A DNA stretch of 64,000 nt from Malurus cyaneus samueli (Eukaryota; Chordata; Aves; Passeriformes; Maluridae): contig CM019236.1 in the NCBI GenBank assembly GCA_009741485.1, positions 60,951,734 through 61,015,733 on the forward strand, read 5' to 3'. Both the position numbers and the translations under genes were made by a program. This document shows positions 11,701 through 25,059 of the stretch, in pieces. Every line of letters starts with the position of its first letter. Within the stretch, counting starts at the first letter, position 1. A model generated the notes under the pieces. The model saw nothing but the letters and a program-made list of their open reading frames with translations. It was not told the DNA's origin and ran no database searches.

Positions 11701-14309
11701 ACAAAAAATATGCTGATGTGTCAGAGAAAATAGTGTTTAGTGGATGTTTTTTTCTCTGCCTGATGCGTATTTCTGTATATGTAATTAAAAAATACTCCTT
11801 GAAAACTCATCTAAATTTTGTTTTGGACATACATTGGAGTAAATGAGGTCAAGGTCTAACAGATTAGTAAATATATGAACACTCTGTAGTTAACAATCCG
11901 GAGAGAATTCATTGCAATAACTTACACAGAAGGAAAGAGTACATTATGAAACCAAAACCAATGAAGAAAAACAGACTTCTTCACAAGTAACAGTTTAAAG
12001 GGAAAGGTAATTTAATTTTCTTAGTCCAAAGAGTATGGTTAGAAAAGCAGATCAAGCCTTGGTATGCAGAAGCTCTTTTTCAGCTCTTCTGAAACATAAG
12101 CTGGGTAAAACATCCTGCCACCATTTCAGACATAAGTCTCTATGATCACAAAGTTGCCCTCTTTGTCTAACAGATCGGCTCAGTTCTGTCTGCAAATCTT
12201 CTCTGCCTATATCAGCCTAAATTATGCTGCCACTACTGCTTCACATGGACGGATAAAAACCCAAAACAGCCAGCCAAAAGCCAGCCCTCAGATATGATGC
12301 TGATAGGATCATTTAAAAATGTGATAGGAAGGTGGTACCTGGTTGCTTTAGGAATACCTGCTAAAAGAACTACCTTGATACCTTGGTATCAATGCTCTTC
12401 AATTTCTAGAACCTTTTTGGCATTTTTTACAAATCAGTTCTATAAAAGTTGTTCTACAAATGTGATGGCAAGTGCTTCTTTAGCACTGTAAAGCATTTCA
12501 GGATTATTCTTTCTTTTAAAGAAGATGATAATTCAATGTTTGGCCAAGCTACATGCTCTACTTTTTTTCCTACATGTTCAGCTTTGTTGTAGCATTAAAA
12601 ATTAATCATACTTCACATAATCATCTTGAATTTAGATTTGGATTGCAAAGTTAATGCCGTATGTGGATATGAGTGTCTGTGAAGGAGCTAGAATAACCAC
12701 TTATAGGCAGTTAGTGATTTAGAGAAGGGATTCTTCTATCTGTAGTGCTAGGGGCTTAGAGGCTTGTTCTCAGCATTTGATTTTGTGTCTTAATCTAGCA
12801 AAAAATAATCTCTTCTTGCCACTAGCTAAATATCAGCAGAAAGATAAAACAGTGAAAAACAGACAGATTATTAAAACAATGGAGAATCTAAAAGCTTCTT
12901 ATTAAAAGCACATTTTTGAATCAAAACATGAAAAGCCCACACTTTAAAAGAACACACTTTAAAAACACAAGAAATAATTCCTCTTGACAGTTTGATAATA
13001 ATTTTATTTTTCATTAGACTATAGGAGAGTCTGACAAAACCACAAATATTTCCCATTTTTTGGTCTCCAATTATGGGTTAAGAAAATTGCTATGAACTTG
13101 GGCATAAGTTTCTTAATTTTTGTCAGAACTTAAAGAAATTAAGAGTGAGAATATATATAAATATTGTACATAGAAGGACACAATTCTTTAACAGCTAAAT
13201 GTGCTTATAGTGGCAGAATGGAATGGAAAAAGTACATGGAGGTGTAATAAGTAATGTAATTTTGTTTCTGTAGGTTTGGGTCCTATGGAATGTCCTAGGC
13301 TAACAGACAGTACTGAATATCACTTGGTCCTTCCCTCTCATGTTTTTGACATATTCTGTGTTGCTATGAAAATGTTTTTAAGAATGTTCTTGATTATACA
13401 CCCTCTCTGCCCCTCTGACATAGCTACCCTTTGTCCATCAGGGCTGCAATAATTTGCTTTAGAACTTGCACCTAGAAACTATAAACCCTTTCACAGTAAA
13501 ATCATGCTTTCAGAATAATAAAGAATGAACTTCAGCTATAGGATAATTTCTCTACTCTGATACTTCAAGAACCTAGTCTCTGACAAAAGCGCACTAATGG
13601 AATACAGCGATTCTGATACAAAAGGGCATGCAGTCAGTTGCATTCCCTATTGTTAGAGGGCTGTACATGACCTAAAGGCATCTCCTACAAATTGATCCAT
13701 TTACAGAAAGACATTGAGTTTTGTGTGAATTAGAAAAGACTGTTCATTGCTATTTCCTCGGCTGGTTTGTTTGTAAAGACTGTAGTTATCTGCCAAAGGA
13801 AAGGGCTACAGAAGCATGAGACAGTGGCACTAACAAGAGCTGAGAGATTTGAAACCTATCCCGGTAAGTATAGTATCTTCATTGTTGTTAAAAGCTGGCT
13901 TTGCAATGTTTTCCAATGCTGTTTTGGCATGTATTCCCCAGTAGTGTGGCCATATCCCTTATTCAAGGCTGTCTGCTGTTTTACCCCCTGCTCACTCCCT
14001 TGGCACAGCTGGAAGCAGCAGGAGTAACAGCAAAGTGTTGCTGCACCACATGGATCTTGCAATCATCCCATACCAGCTCAGAGCCCAGACTTCTTTTTTG
14101 AGGGTGAATTATACTCCTTTGTCAGCTATCATACCCCAAAAGAACATGATATTAATCTGTAGTGACACTCCTCATTGTGGGGCACACCAGTAAGGGAAAA
14201 CTCCTAGACCAAATGTCTCCAAAAAGAGGAAAAACCCACAGAGAATGAAGTAGTAGCAGTCCTTACTGAGGCAGCCATTCCTCTGCTGGGAGCAACAGGA
14301 TCTGGTCTG
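8781..14309. other. Long unique AT-rich non-coding stretch
   Basis: I found no recognisable transposon, RNA gene or coding exon over 5.5 kb. A GC-richer patch at 11,200-11,350 has no family resemblance. One strong isolated splice-donor-like site, CCCGGTAAGTATAG, occurs at 13,860-13,873 without a convincing acceptor upstream. Open frames are at most 86 codons and unremarkable. Confidence 0.5.
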
Positions 14310-17300
14310 GATATAGCTCTAGGAAATGCAGGTATAGCCATACCAAACTTGTGGGGCTAGTCAGTTCAATTTACCTGTATGATCTGAGCAAAGAGTTAGA
14401 TATTTGGCAGAAGCCCTGTCTTTTCCTGCTTTTAAAGATGGACATTTTGGAACAAGTTTAAAGTGAACTGCAGGGCACTCTGAAAATGCTACACAGCAGC
14501 AAAAATATGTTTGTGCACCACGTGCAGGCTGCAGAGGGGACACTGTGGGGGTGCCTGTGCCGGACACGATCATCGTGTCTCCAACAGACACAGCTGAGTC
14601 CATCAGCCAAGTCAGTGACACCTCTCTGAAAGCCCATTCCAGTAGGATCAGAAAGCACTAGATGAGTGCAGGGGAGGGGGAAAAGAAGGTGAGAGAGAGA
14701 AAATGAGAAAAAGAGACAACACCAAAAAAAGATTGAGACGCTTCATGGTGGAGCAGATACCCACGCTGCAGCCTGTGAGGGACTCTCACACTGCAGCCAT
14801 TGCATATTTTCTGAAGGAAATACAGTCTGTGAAGAGCCTGGGCTGGAGCCCAGAAAGGCTGATGAAGAAAGGGTAACACTAAGAAATAGCCACGTATTTA
14901 CCATAATCCCCCACTCGACATTCACCGTGAGCCTTTTAAAGTGAGTGATGTTGGGAGTGCAGCAGGAAAGTTGGAAATGAGAAAGGAGATGAGACAAAGT
15001 GGTTTTGTAATGTCTTTTAAAAAAGATTAAATGAAAAATAGTAATAATAATAATAATTTATTATTGTTTCTAATTATTTATTGTTAATTGGAAACAAATG
15101 TAAAGTAATTTCCCCAAGCTGGGACTGGTTTGTCCAAGACTGTAATTCGTAACTGATCTCCCCATTTTTATTTCAATTCGCAAGATTTTTTATTCTATTT
15201 TCTTCCCCTGAGCTGCTGAAGAGCAGAGGCGAGTGAGCAGCTGAGTGGGAATTTGGCCCCTAGCTAAGGTTAATTCATCACAGTATGCCATAAATACATG
15301 ACTTTTGGATACATATCTTGTGAAACTGGGAACAGAAACATATTGGTTTTGTTTTAATAGTGACAAGGAAATAGATTTTACTCTTTATCTATCAAGCTCT
15401 TCCATGCTCATGATGTTAGCATGCCAAGATTTTCTCACTGACTACAAGTACCATAAGCTCTCAGTTCCATTAATTTATCAAATTAATCACATCAAGATTT
15501 AGTTTTTGCCTTTACTGTCCTTGTTGTCAGATTAGTGTGATAGCAGAAATTATTACTTTTACAGTCTTGGATAGCTGAATTAGATTTTTAAAGGCTAAAA
15601 ATAGGAAGCTACATAATGCTACATAATGCATGAATAAGAAGTACCTTAGGGATAGGTTAATATTTAATGTTAGGTTGAAGTTAATGTTTGAATTCTAATT
15701 ATAGTTTGAATTACTAAAAACATGGGTTCAGCCAAGTACCAGCTGCTGAACAACTTTTTTTTATCTTCAAACAGGTAAGAAAGTGTTTGAAAAGGGCTTT
15801 ATTGTAAATGTTTCTTACTTTTGCATCAGAGAGCACTGCACAGGAGTGGTCATAATTTTAACTCTTACAGTTCTATGCTAGCTGGAAATCAGGAACTGGT
15901 TAATTGAGGCAGAGTTATAGAACTGCATGCTCACAGTGGCAGTCCCAAAGAAGCAAATTATTTCAAACTGAGCATGCTGTGCTCAGAAATGGTATCCTTG
16001 GTCATCTCTTCAGTAATTTTAAGATTCCATTTTATTTGTCAGGGAGTAGGACTACAATTGCAATGGTGATTTCTTATGCAGAGGTGAGGCAATCATAATT
16101 TCGGATATTCCCCGCCTCCTGAGCGGATGGACGCGATGTTCCCCTGGTGTCCCAATGAGATCTGAAGCGATTAATGCCAGATGAGGCAGCAGTACCAAAA
16201 CAGAGCCATTCCACTCTACAACTCCCCACAGCCCAATAACTTATCACATTTGCACAGCATCAAGCTAATGTGGACTTAGTGTTCCAAGTTAAATTAATCC
16301 TTTGTGAAACTGATGTACAGCAACTAGAAGCTGCTGTTTGTGATCTGAGGATTGAAAAACAAGCTGTGCATGCTTCTGATTATTTTTTGTGCATTCCAAT
16401 ATGTACTTCACAATAGTGAAAAAGTATTCCCAGCAATGTAATATTATTCTACAGTATTTCTTACTCATTCTATTCAAGACTATAATTTACAGATGTGCAT
16501 TATGTAGGATTTATTCACAATTTCATTACCAATCCATGTAGAATAGATTTCAGACTGCAAATAAAGACTGACCAAAATGAAATCCTGTTTAAGGGAAAGA
16601 TGCATGGCTTTCACAATCTCATTTCATCAAAATTAAAACAAACCCTCCCCACCCCATTCCATTCCTGAAGGGCTCTATCTGATGTATTATAAATGATCCA
16701 CTGCTTTTTATTAATGAATCCTGACAATTTCTTCAGACTCATAGGTGAACCACTGCTGCATGTTCAAGTGACCATTCTGTCATTACCCTATCTCGGACAT
16801 GAAGTTCTGTTGAATAACTTTCCTAGACTTGAAGGTTACTTGAAAGAAAAAACTATGAAGAATGAAATAAAATCTCTATGAATAAAATAATATCCATGTG
16901 AAACAGCACTGTCTGCTCCAGCATAAAAAAGAAAAAAAAAAAAAAAAACTTTTTAGGGCTCTTAAATTGCTCTGTCAAGTAAATCAGAAGGAAAATCACT
17001 TACTTGGAAAAGTAGGACTCAAGTGATGAAGACTGTGTATACATTAGCACATGCAAAATAACATAACTGTTGAAAGAATGTGAGCAAATGATAAGTCAGC
17101 CAGTGAAGTCCAAGTTTTATAATAACATAAGTCATTTAAATGAAGCTTTTAAATCAAGCTGCTTTAGGGAAAAAAACTAATTTCAGCAGAGAAAATTAGC
17201 TTATAATGACATTTTTATTTGAATGAGATTTTTTTTTTTATTTACTTTTATTTTAAAGTCATACATTTTTGGAACTCTGTGTCCATAATTCTTGTAAAAT

Positions 17301-19386
17301 AGCCATGTTATATGTAGTCTGGTAATTTTTCATTCATCTTTAGGCATCATTTTGGTTTAGCTTAGTGGTGTCAGATGAGGCTTGAAGAAATTTATTGGCT
17401 GTGTGTTTAGTAATGCTCCACCCACTTGCTGCTTTATGGTTCATATGATCTGTAGATTAAAATTTTTTTAAAGTCATCAAAGTAGCAACCAATGAAAAAT
17501 ATGACTCTCAGTGACAAAGTAATTGCAGAGATGCATAAAAAACCAAAGTGATTCTGCGCATAAGTTTGCAGGAAATTTTCACTGCAGGTTTCATTTGGGG
17601 TCTGGTTATAAATTCAGATTTTTTCATTTTTTTGGGGTCTCTTTTGTTTTGTTGATAGATGGTGCTTTTCTGGGATGTGTAATAAAGCCATTAGATGCAG
17701 GATTAAGCCTGTGAAACAGATTCTTCATTTTAAAGTTCCATACAGGCCTGTGAGTGATGCAAGGGGTCCCAGATTATACAATTATTAAAATATTTACCTT
17801 TGTTGCTCCCTTTTTTTTTTCTAGGTGGAAGGAGCAGCCCCCCTACTCTGGGAGGCAGAAAGGGTGGTCATGTACCCCCTGTTCCAGATGCAGTTCTTCC
17901 AATGCTGTAAGGCAGGGGAGTGAACTGGAAAGCCGTGAAATCTCGAGTGCTAGATCCTACTCCTGGCTTTAATATGCAGTGCAAAGCATTAATAGGCATA
18001 GCCCAGTGCTCTGTTAATGAGGTGTGTGCAGGGGTGCAGATGTGTGCACAAAAATTTCAATCCTGGCCCTCAGCCAGATGGTTATGAGCCAAAGCTCTTG
18101 AGTCACGTTAAGTTAGTGGTCTTCATAAGAGCATTGTTTTGTAATTTAGTGGCTGAGCCTACAAACCTATATTGCTGTAACTGAGTCAGAAGAACATAAT
18201 GTGTGATTTCCTTTCTGGAAATGCCAATGTGAACCAAAAAAACCTTGAAAACAACCCTTTAAACTTTATTGGGTATAGCTGCGTTAAAGGAAATTCTCGG
18301 GGTAATAACAGCCTAGATAGAGGAGCATGTAGTTTAAGTTTTGAGGTAAGAATAATTCAGCAAAATGTATCTATGCAGTTCTTCCACAGGTGCTCTTTTT
18401 TTTTTCAAAGGTCAGTCAGCATCTGAGAGTTAGTAGCTGAGAATAAATTCTGTGTTCAAGACACATTAATTGGAGGGAAACATCCATGAACATTTGATAG
18501 AGGTGTTTGTATAAAAAAAGTTATAATTTTGCAGCCATGTTTCTTATTTTTTAGTTCTGTCCTTCTAAAACTTGAACTAAGCCAATTTTTTTACAGTAAG
18601 CATTGATAATACACAATATAAAATGTACTACTGATGCTATGACAGAACAAGATCAGCCACTAACTTATTCCTTGAAATCTACAGATTTCAAGAGTTGCAT
18701 ATATTTTACTGCACTGTTTATTTTACTTTAAGATCCTGCATAGAGAGGGAAATCATGGATTAATGGGAAGTATCTGTGGGTTCTTGTTCCTGAAGAGCAG
18801 CTGGCTCTGCTCCAGCAAAGCTCTCGACATTTAGCACTAAATTAGTCCTAGAGATTGAGTACAAAGGCCCTTGAAATGTCAGACCCTACAGATTTACAGG
18901 GCAGGATTTTGTACATGTGTAAACCCATGTAGCTTCCTTCCCTGCCTTGATGGAATTAATCTGATTTATGCAAGATAGAAATTTGTCTCAGTACAGACCT
19001 TAACAGGAGATTTCCCAGGTCTTCACCACCAAAAGCAAATAATCATTGCTCAGGAGAGCAAGAGCTGCAGAGGAAGGTTGTTAAAGAGAGCGCTGGAGCT
19101 GAAATGTGGTCCAACGTTATGTAAGAATCAGGGAGAAGGTGAGAATTTCTGCTGAGTTTGATTCATCCAAGAACTGCTTGTGAAATACAAGATTGTAGTA
19201 AACATTCCACCTTGCTAAGGACTTGTAGAAGGAGGTAAAAATTAAAATCATGCTGTAACTACGGAGCTTGTAGTTTTGTCATTCACATAAATACACGGAA
19301 TATCTTTTCCCAGGCACAGCTGTTACAATGTCTTGTACAACATAGGTGATAAAGCTAAATAATGATACAATTCTTAACATGCAAAG
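14310..19386 (+). repeat. Copy 1 of the ~5 kb triplicated block (forward)
   Basis: This segment recurs in reverse complement at 19,962-25,010, and its second part (from about 16,358) recurs in the same orientation at 25,060-28,233. Matching landmarks are the 'cagcagcaaaaatatg' stretch at 14,490 (RC at about 24,830), a poly(A) run at 16,925 (RC at 22,412; forward at 25,690), and the 'cccccctactctgggagg' stretch at 17,838 (RC at about 21,515; forward at 26,645). Differences are mostly one-base insertions and deletions spread throughout, unlike the substitution-dominated divergence of old genomic duplications. The content is AT-rich non-coding DNA with one exon-like segment. The left edge near 14,310 is where similarity to copy 2 stops. 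I think this is one locus read several times by noisy long reads. Confidence 0.9.
17825..17906 (+). other. Exon-like segment (candidate cassette exon, unproven)
   Basis: A long pyrimidine tract ending in TTTTTTCTAG (17,815-17,824) is a near-ideal splice acceptor, and ATGCT/GTAAGG at 17,906-17,907 is an acceptable donor. The 82 bases between are GC-rich against AT-rich flanks. One frame is open from the acceptor through the donor, 32 codons in all, to a TGA at 17,921, and it starts V-E-G-A-A-P-L-L-W-E. I do not recognise the peptide. The segment and its acceptor are retained in the other two copies (RC near 21,460-21,540; forward at 26,630-26,715), with indels that look like read errors. A conserved non-coding element or chance is also possible. 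Confidence 0.25.
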
Positions 19387-19961
19387 GCAGTTGTCACAAC
19401 TGCTGTTGAATCTGTCCATACATTCTCAACCTGCAATGATTTGAATAAACATCGTCAGCGGAACAATGCTACCCATTTTAAACACTTAAGCGATTCATAG
19501 ATTTCCATGCTTCCTTGAATGTTGCCAACAAACCAATTTATCGCCAGCACACACTATCGGAAACTCGTAGCTCTGGGTTCTGCCAGTTTGTTTATGAAGA
19601 GAGGTCTTGGGTAGCCTCCTGGACTACTGCTCCAGTCAAGCACAATTATACGAGTGCATTAATATTCTATTGTTATCATATAACACCTTGACGAAGAATC
19701 CTTATGTAATTTAGTACATTGCCTACTACACTTTGTAAGTGCCGTTTAAATAACAGCAAATTGCCAGAAATACTCTCTTTGTACCGGCTAAATACAATGC
19801 TGCACAGATTAATATTCAATCACTATCAGTGCCACCTTTCCTAAATCCTACCTTCTTCTTTTAAGAAAACGCAGATAAGTGCAGACAAAAAAATGTGGGA
19901 TAAATTATTGTTACAAAAATAGTGGAAAACCTTATGCAAAAAAAAAAAAAAGCACCATTTT
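19387..19961 (-). repeat. Centre of the palindrome: distal ~575 bp of the unit, reversed
   Basis: This spacer separates the two arms, but it is not unique. Its reverse complement follows copy 3 at 28,234-28,815, for example the 'aagaaaacgcagata' stretch here against 'tatctgcgttttctt' there. It is therefore the distal end of the same unit, and copy 2 is in full 19,387-25,010 while copy 1 lacks this end. A perfect 17-base palindrome, GCAGTTGTCACAACTGC, sits exactly at the junction (19,387-19,403). Similarity to the third copy is lowest near this end. Confidence 0.85.
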
Positions 19962-22900
19962 CTTTGCATGTTAAGAATTTGTATCATTATTTAGCTTTAT
20001 CACCTATGTTGTACAAGACATTGTAACAGGCTGTGCCTGGGAAAAGTTATCTCCGTGTATTTATGTGAATGACAAGAAACTACAAGCTCTCTAGTTACAG
20101 CATGATTTTAATCTTTACCTCCTTCTACAAGTCCTTAGCAAGGTGGAATGTTACTACAATCTTGTATTTCACAACAGTTCTTGGATGAATCAAACCAGCA
20201 GAATTCTCACCTTCTCCCTGATTCTTAACATAACTTGGACCACATTTCAGCTCCCAGCGCTCTCTTTAACAACCTTCCTCTGCAGCTCTTGCTTCTCTTC
20301 TGAGCAATGATGTATTTGCTTTGTGGTGGTGAAGACCTGGGAAATCTCCTGTTAAGGTCTGTACTGCAGACAAATTTTCTATCTTGCATAAATCAGATTA
20401 ATTCCATCAAGCAGGGAAGGAAGCGACATGGGTTACACATGTACAAAATCCTGGCCCTGTAAATCTGTAGGGTTCTGACATTCAAGGCCTTTGTACTCAC
20501 ATCTCTAGGACTAATTTAGTGCTAAAGTCGAGAGCTTTGCTGGCAGCAGTAGCCAGCTGCTCTCAGGAACAGAACCCACAGATACTTCCATTAATCATGA
20601 TTTCCCTCCTCTATGCAGGATCTTAAAGTAAAATAAACAGTGCAGTAAAATATATGCAACTCTTGAAATCTGTAGATTTCAAGAATAAAGTTAGTGGCTG
20701 ATCTTGTTCTGTCATAGCATCAGTAGTACATTTTATATTGTGTATTATCAATGCTTACTGTAACAAAAAAATTGGCTGTAGTTACAAGTTTTAGAAGGAC
20801 AGAACTAAAAAAATAAGAAACATGCTGCAAAATCCTATAACTTTTTTTATACCAAACACCTCTATCAAATGTCATGATGTTTCCCTCCAATTAATAGTGT
20901 CTTGACACAGAATTTATTTCAGCTACTAACTCTTCATGATGTCTGACTGACGCTTTGAAAAAACAAAGTAGCACCTGTGGAAGAACTGCATAGATACCAT
21001 TTTGCCTGAATTATTCTTACCTCAAAACTTAACACTACATGCTCCTCTATCGTAGGCTGTTATACCCGAAATTTCCTTTAACGCAGCTGATACCAATAAA
21101 GTTTAAAGGGTTGTTTTCAAGGTTTTTTTGGTCACATTGGCATTTCCAGAAACGGGAAATCACACATTATGTTCTCTGATCAGTTACAGCAATATAGGTT
21201 TGTAGGCCTCACCACTAAATTACAAAACAATGCTCGTTATGAAGACCACTAACTTAACGTGACTCAAGAGCTTGGGCTCATAACCATCTGGCTGAGGGCC
21301 AGATTGAAATTTTTGTGGCCACACATCTGCACCCCTGCACACACCTCATTAACAGAGCACTGGGCTATGCCTATTAATGCTTTGCACTGCATATAAAGCC
21401 AGGAGTAGATCTAGCACTCGAGATTTCACGGCTTGTCCAGTTCACTCCCCTGCCTTACAGCATTGGAAAGACTGCATCTGGAACAGGGGTACGTAGACCA
21501 CCCTTTCTGCCTCCCAGAGTAGGGGGGCTGCTCCTTCACCTAGAAAAAAAAAAGGAGCAACCAAAGGTAAACTATTTTAATAATTGTATAATCATGGGAC
21601 CCCTTGCATCACTGCACAGGCCCTGTATGGAACTTTAAAATTGAAGAATCTGTTTCACAGCTTAATCCTGCATCTAATGGCTTTATTACACATCCAGAAA
21701 AGCACCATCTATCAACAACAACAAAAGAGACCCCAAAAAAATGAAAAAATCTGAATTATAACCAGACCCCAAATGAAACCTGCAGTTGAAAATTTCCTGC
21801 AAACTTAGCGCAGAATCACTTTGGTTTATCCATCTCGCATTACTTTTACTGAGAGTCATATTTTCATTGGTTGCTACTTTGATGACTTTAAAAAAATTTT
21901 AATCTACAGATTCATATGAACCATAAGCAGCAAGTGGGTGGGAGCATACAAACACACTAGCCCAATAAATTTCTTCAAGCCTCATTATGACACCACTAAG
22001 CTAAACCAAAATCGATGCCTAAAGATGAATGAAAATTACCAGACTACATATAACATGGCTATTTTACAAGAATTATCTGGACCAAATAGTTCCAAAAGAT
22101 GACTTTAAAAATAAAAGTAAATGAAACCAAACAAAAAAATCTCCATGTTCAAATAAAAATGTCTTATAAGCTAATTTTCTCTGCTAAATTAGTTTTTTTC
22201 CCTAAGCAGCGTGATTTAAAAGCTGCATTTAAATGGACTTATGTTATTATAAAACTTGGACTTCACTGGCTGACTTATCATTTGCGTCACATTCTTCAAA
22301 CAGTTATGTTATTTCTGCATGTGCTAATTAACACAGTCTCATCACTTGAGTCCTACTTTTCCAGTAATGATTCCTTCTGATTTACTGACAGAGCAATTTT
22401 AAGCCCTTAAAGTTTTTTTTTTTTTTTCTTTTTTATGCTGGAGCAGACAGTGCTGTTTCAATGGAATTATTTCTATCATAGAGATTTTATTTCATTCTTC
22501 ATAGTTTTTCTTTCAAGTAACCTTCATATCTAGAAATATTCAACAGAACTTCATGTGCGAGATAGCGGTAATGACAGAATGGCTCACTTGACAATGCAAG
22601 CAGTGGTTCACCTATGAGTCTGAAGAAATTGTCGGATTCCATTAATAGAAAGCAGTGGATATCATTTATAATACATTCAGATGAGCCCTTTAGGAGATGG
22701 GGAATGGGGTAGGGGAGGTTTGTTTTAATTTTGATGAAATGTAGATGTGTGAAAGCCATGCATTCTTTCCCCATTTAAACAGGGAATTCATGGTCAGTCT
22801 TTATTGGCAGTCTGAAAAATCGATTCTACATGGCATGGATAAGAGAATGTGAATAAATCCTACATATAGTGCACATCTGGTAAATTAAGTCTGAATGAAT

Positions 22901-25010
22901 TGAGTACGAAATACTGAATTAGGAAATATTACAAATTGGTGGGAATACTTTTTCCTATTGTGACAAGTAACGATATTGGAATGCCACAAAAATAACTCAT
23001 AACAGCACAGCTTTTTCATCTCAGATCCACAAAACAGCAGCTTACTAGTTGCGTACATCATTTCCACAAAGGATTAATTAACTTAACACTAATCCCACAT
23101 TAGCTATGCTGTGCAAATGTGATAGTATTGGCTTTTTCTGGTGCGGAGGGGATTGTAGAGGTGAATGGGTCTGTTTTGTTACTGCTGCCTCATCTAGGGC
23201 ATAACGCTTCCGATCTCATTCGGACACCAGGGCGAACATCCGATCCATCGCTCAGGAGCGGGCAATATGCCGAAAATTATGAATTGCCTCACCTCTGCAT
23301 AAAATCACATTGCAATTGTAGTCCTACTCCGACAAATAAAAGGAATTCTGTAAAAATTACTGAAGAGATGACAAGATACCCATTTCTGAGCACCAGCAGC
23401 CAGTTTGAAAATAATTTCGCAGTTTCTTTGGACTCTCCACTCGTGAGCAATGACAGTTCTATAACTCTGCCTCCACTAACCAGTTCTTGATGTTCCAGCT
23501 AGCATAGAACGTAAGAGTTATAACTTCACTAGACCCAGTTCCTGTGCAGTGCTCTCTTAGCAAAAGTAAACAAATTACAATAAAGCCTTTTCCAAACCCC
23601 TTTCTTACACTGTTTGAAGATAAAGAAACATTGTTCAGCAGCTGGCTCACTTGGCTGCACCCATGTTTATTAGTAATTCAAACATAATTAGAATCAAACA
23701 TAACTTCAACAACATTAAATCATTACCTCCTAAGACTTCTATGATTCATGCATTATGAGCATTAGCAGCTTCCCTATTAGCCTATTTAAAAATCTCAATT
23801 CAGGCTCATCCAAGACTGTAAAAAGTAATTTCTAGCTTAACACTAACTCTGACAACAAGGGACAGTAAAGGCTCAAAAACTAATCTTTGTTGGATTAATT
23901 GATAAATTAATGGAACTGAAGCTTATGGTACTTGTAGTCAGTGAAAAATCTTGGCATCTACATATGGACATGGGAAGGCTTGATGATAAAGGTTAAAATC
24001 TATTTCCTTGTCACTATTAACAAAACCAATATGTTTCTGTTCCAGTTTCAAAGATATGTATCCAAAAGTCATGTATTTATGGGCTACTGTGATGAATTAA
24101 CCTAGCTGGGGCCAACATCCCACTCAGCTGCCTCTCAACTCGCTTGCTCTCATGCAAGCTCAGGAAGAAGAATAGGAATAAAAAAATCTTGCGAATTTGA
24201 AATAAAAATGGAGATCAGTTACGAATTTTACATCTGGACAACCAGTCCCAGCTTGGGAAATACTACATTTTGTTTCCAATTAACAAAATAATTAGAACAA
24301 TAATAAATTGATTATATATTACTATTTTTCATTTATCTTTTTTAAAAGACATTACAACCACTTTGTCTCCATCTCCTTTCTCATTTCCAACTTTCTGCTT
24401 GCTACATCCCAACACATCACTTTAAAAGGCTCACGTGTGAATGTCGATGTGGGGATCTTGGTAAATACGTGGCTATTTCTTGTGTTACCTTTCTTCATCA
24501 GCCTTTCTGGGCTCCAGCCCAGGCTCTTCAAGACTGTATTTCCTTCACATATGCAAAGGCGCGTGGGATAGAGTCCCTCACAGGGCAGGTGGTATCTGCC
24601 TCACCATGAAGCGTCTCAAGTCTTTTTTTGTGTTGTCTCTTTTTTCCTCATTTTCTCTTCGCCACTTCTTTTCCCCCTCCCTGCACTTCAATCTAGGCCT
24701 TTCTATCCGTACTGAATGGCTTTAGAGAGGTGTCATGACTTGGCGATGACTCACGTGTCTGTTGGAAACGATATCGTGTCCGCACAGCACCCGCACAGTT
24801 CCCCTCTGCAGCCTGCAGTGAGTTGCACAACATATTTTTGCTGCTGTGTAGCATTCAGAGTGCCCTGGCAGTTCACTTAAACTGTTCCGATAGAATGTCC
24901 ACTTTAAAAGCAGGAAAAGACAGGGTTCTGCGAAATATTAATCTCTTTGTCAGATCATACAGGTAAATGAAGACTGCCCAAAGTTTGTTGCTATACCGCA
25001 TTTCTAGAAA
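19962..25010 (-). repeat. Copy 2 of the triplicated block (inverted)
   Basis: Reverse complement of 14,310-19,386 over its whole length. It begins at CTTTGCATG (19,962), which mirrors CATGCAAAG at the end of copy 1. It ends near 25,010, where 'ctataccgcatttctaga' mirrors 'tctaggaaatgcaggtatag' at 14,320. Many single-base indels separate it from copies 1 and 3. In several places copies 2 and 3 agree against copy 1: both keep an 'aacatggagat' stretch and a 'gtttggttt' stretch (RC in copy 2 near 22,115; copy 3 near 26,000) that copy 1 lacks near 17,221-17,240. Copy 1 is therefore not simply the clean original. Confidence 0.92.
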
Positions 25011-25059
25011 ATCTCTCTGGGCNNNNNNNNNNNNNNNNNNNNNNNNNAAAGAGAGAGAT
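25011..25059. other. 25-N gap flanked by sequencing-adapter stems
   Basis: The N run is 25,023-25,047. Immediately left is ATCTCTCT (25,011-25,018) and immediately right is AAAGAGAGAGAT (25,048-25,059). These match the two stem ends of the PacBio SMRTbell hairpin adapter as I remember it. The total span is 49 bases against about 45 for the adapter. Similarity of the left side to copy 1 stops where ATCTCTCT starts, and similarity of the right side starts just after AGAGAGAT, so these bases are not part of the repeated unit. Either the adapter core was masked to N, or two reads with adapter remnants were abutted across a default-size gap. Confidence 0.8.

Noticed and set aside
13727..13873. Possible exon ending in the strong donor CCCGGTAAGTATAG
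   Set aside because: No convincing acceptor with a pyrimidine tract lies upstream, and the frame is unremarkable. A lone donor-like site is common by chance.
14310..25010. The 10.7-kb palindrome as a new kind of mobile element or hairpin replicon
   Set aside because: There are no transposase or replication genes, terminal repeats or target duplications. The alternating third copy, indel noise and adapter-like bases point to an assembly artefact.
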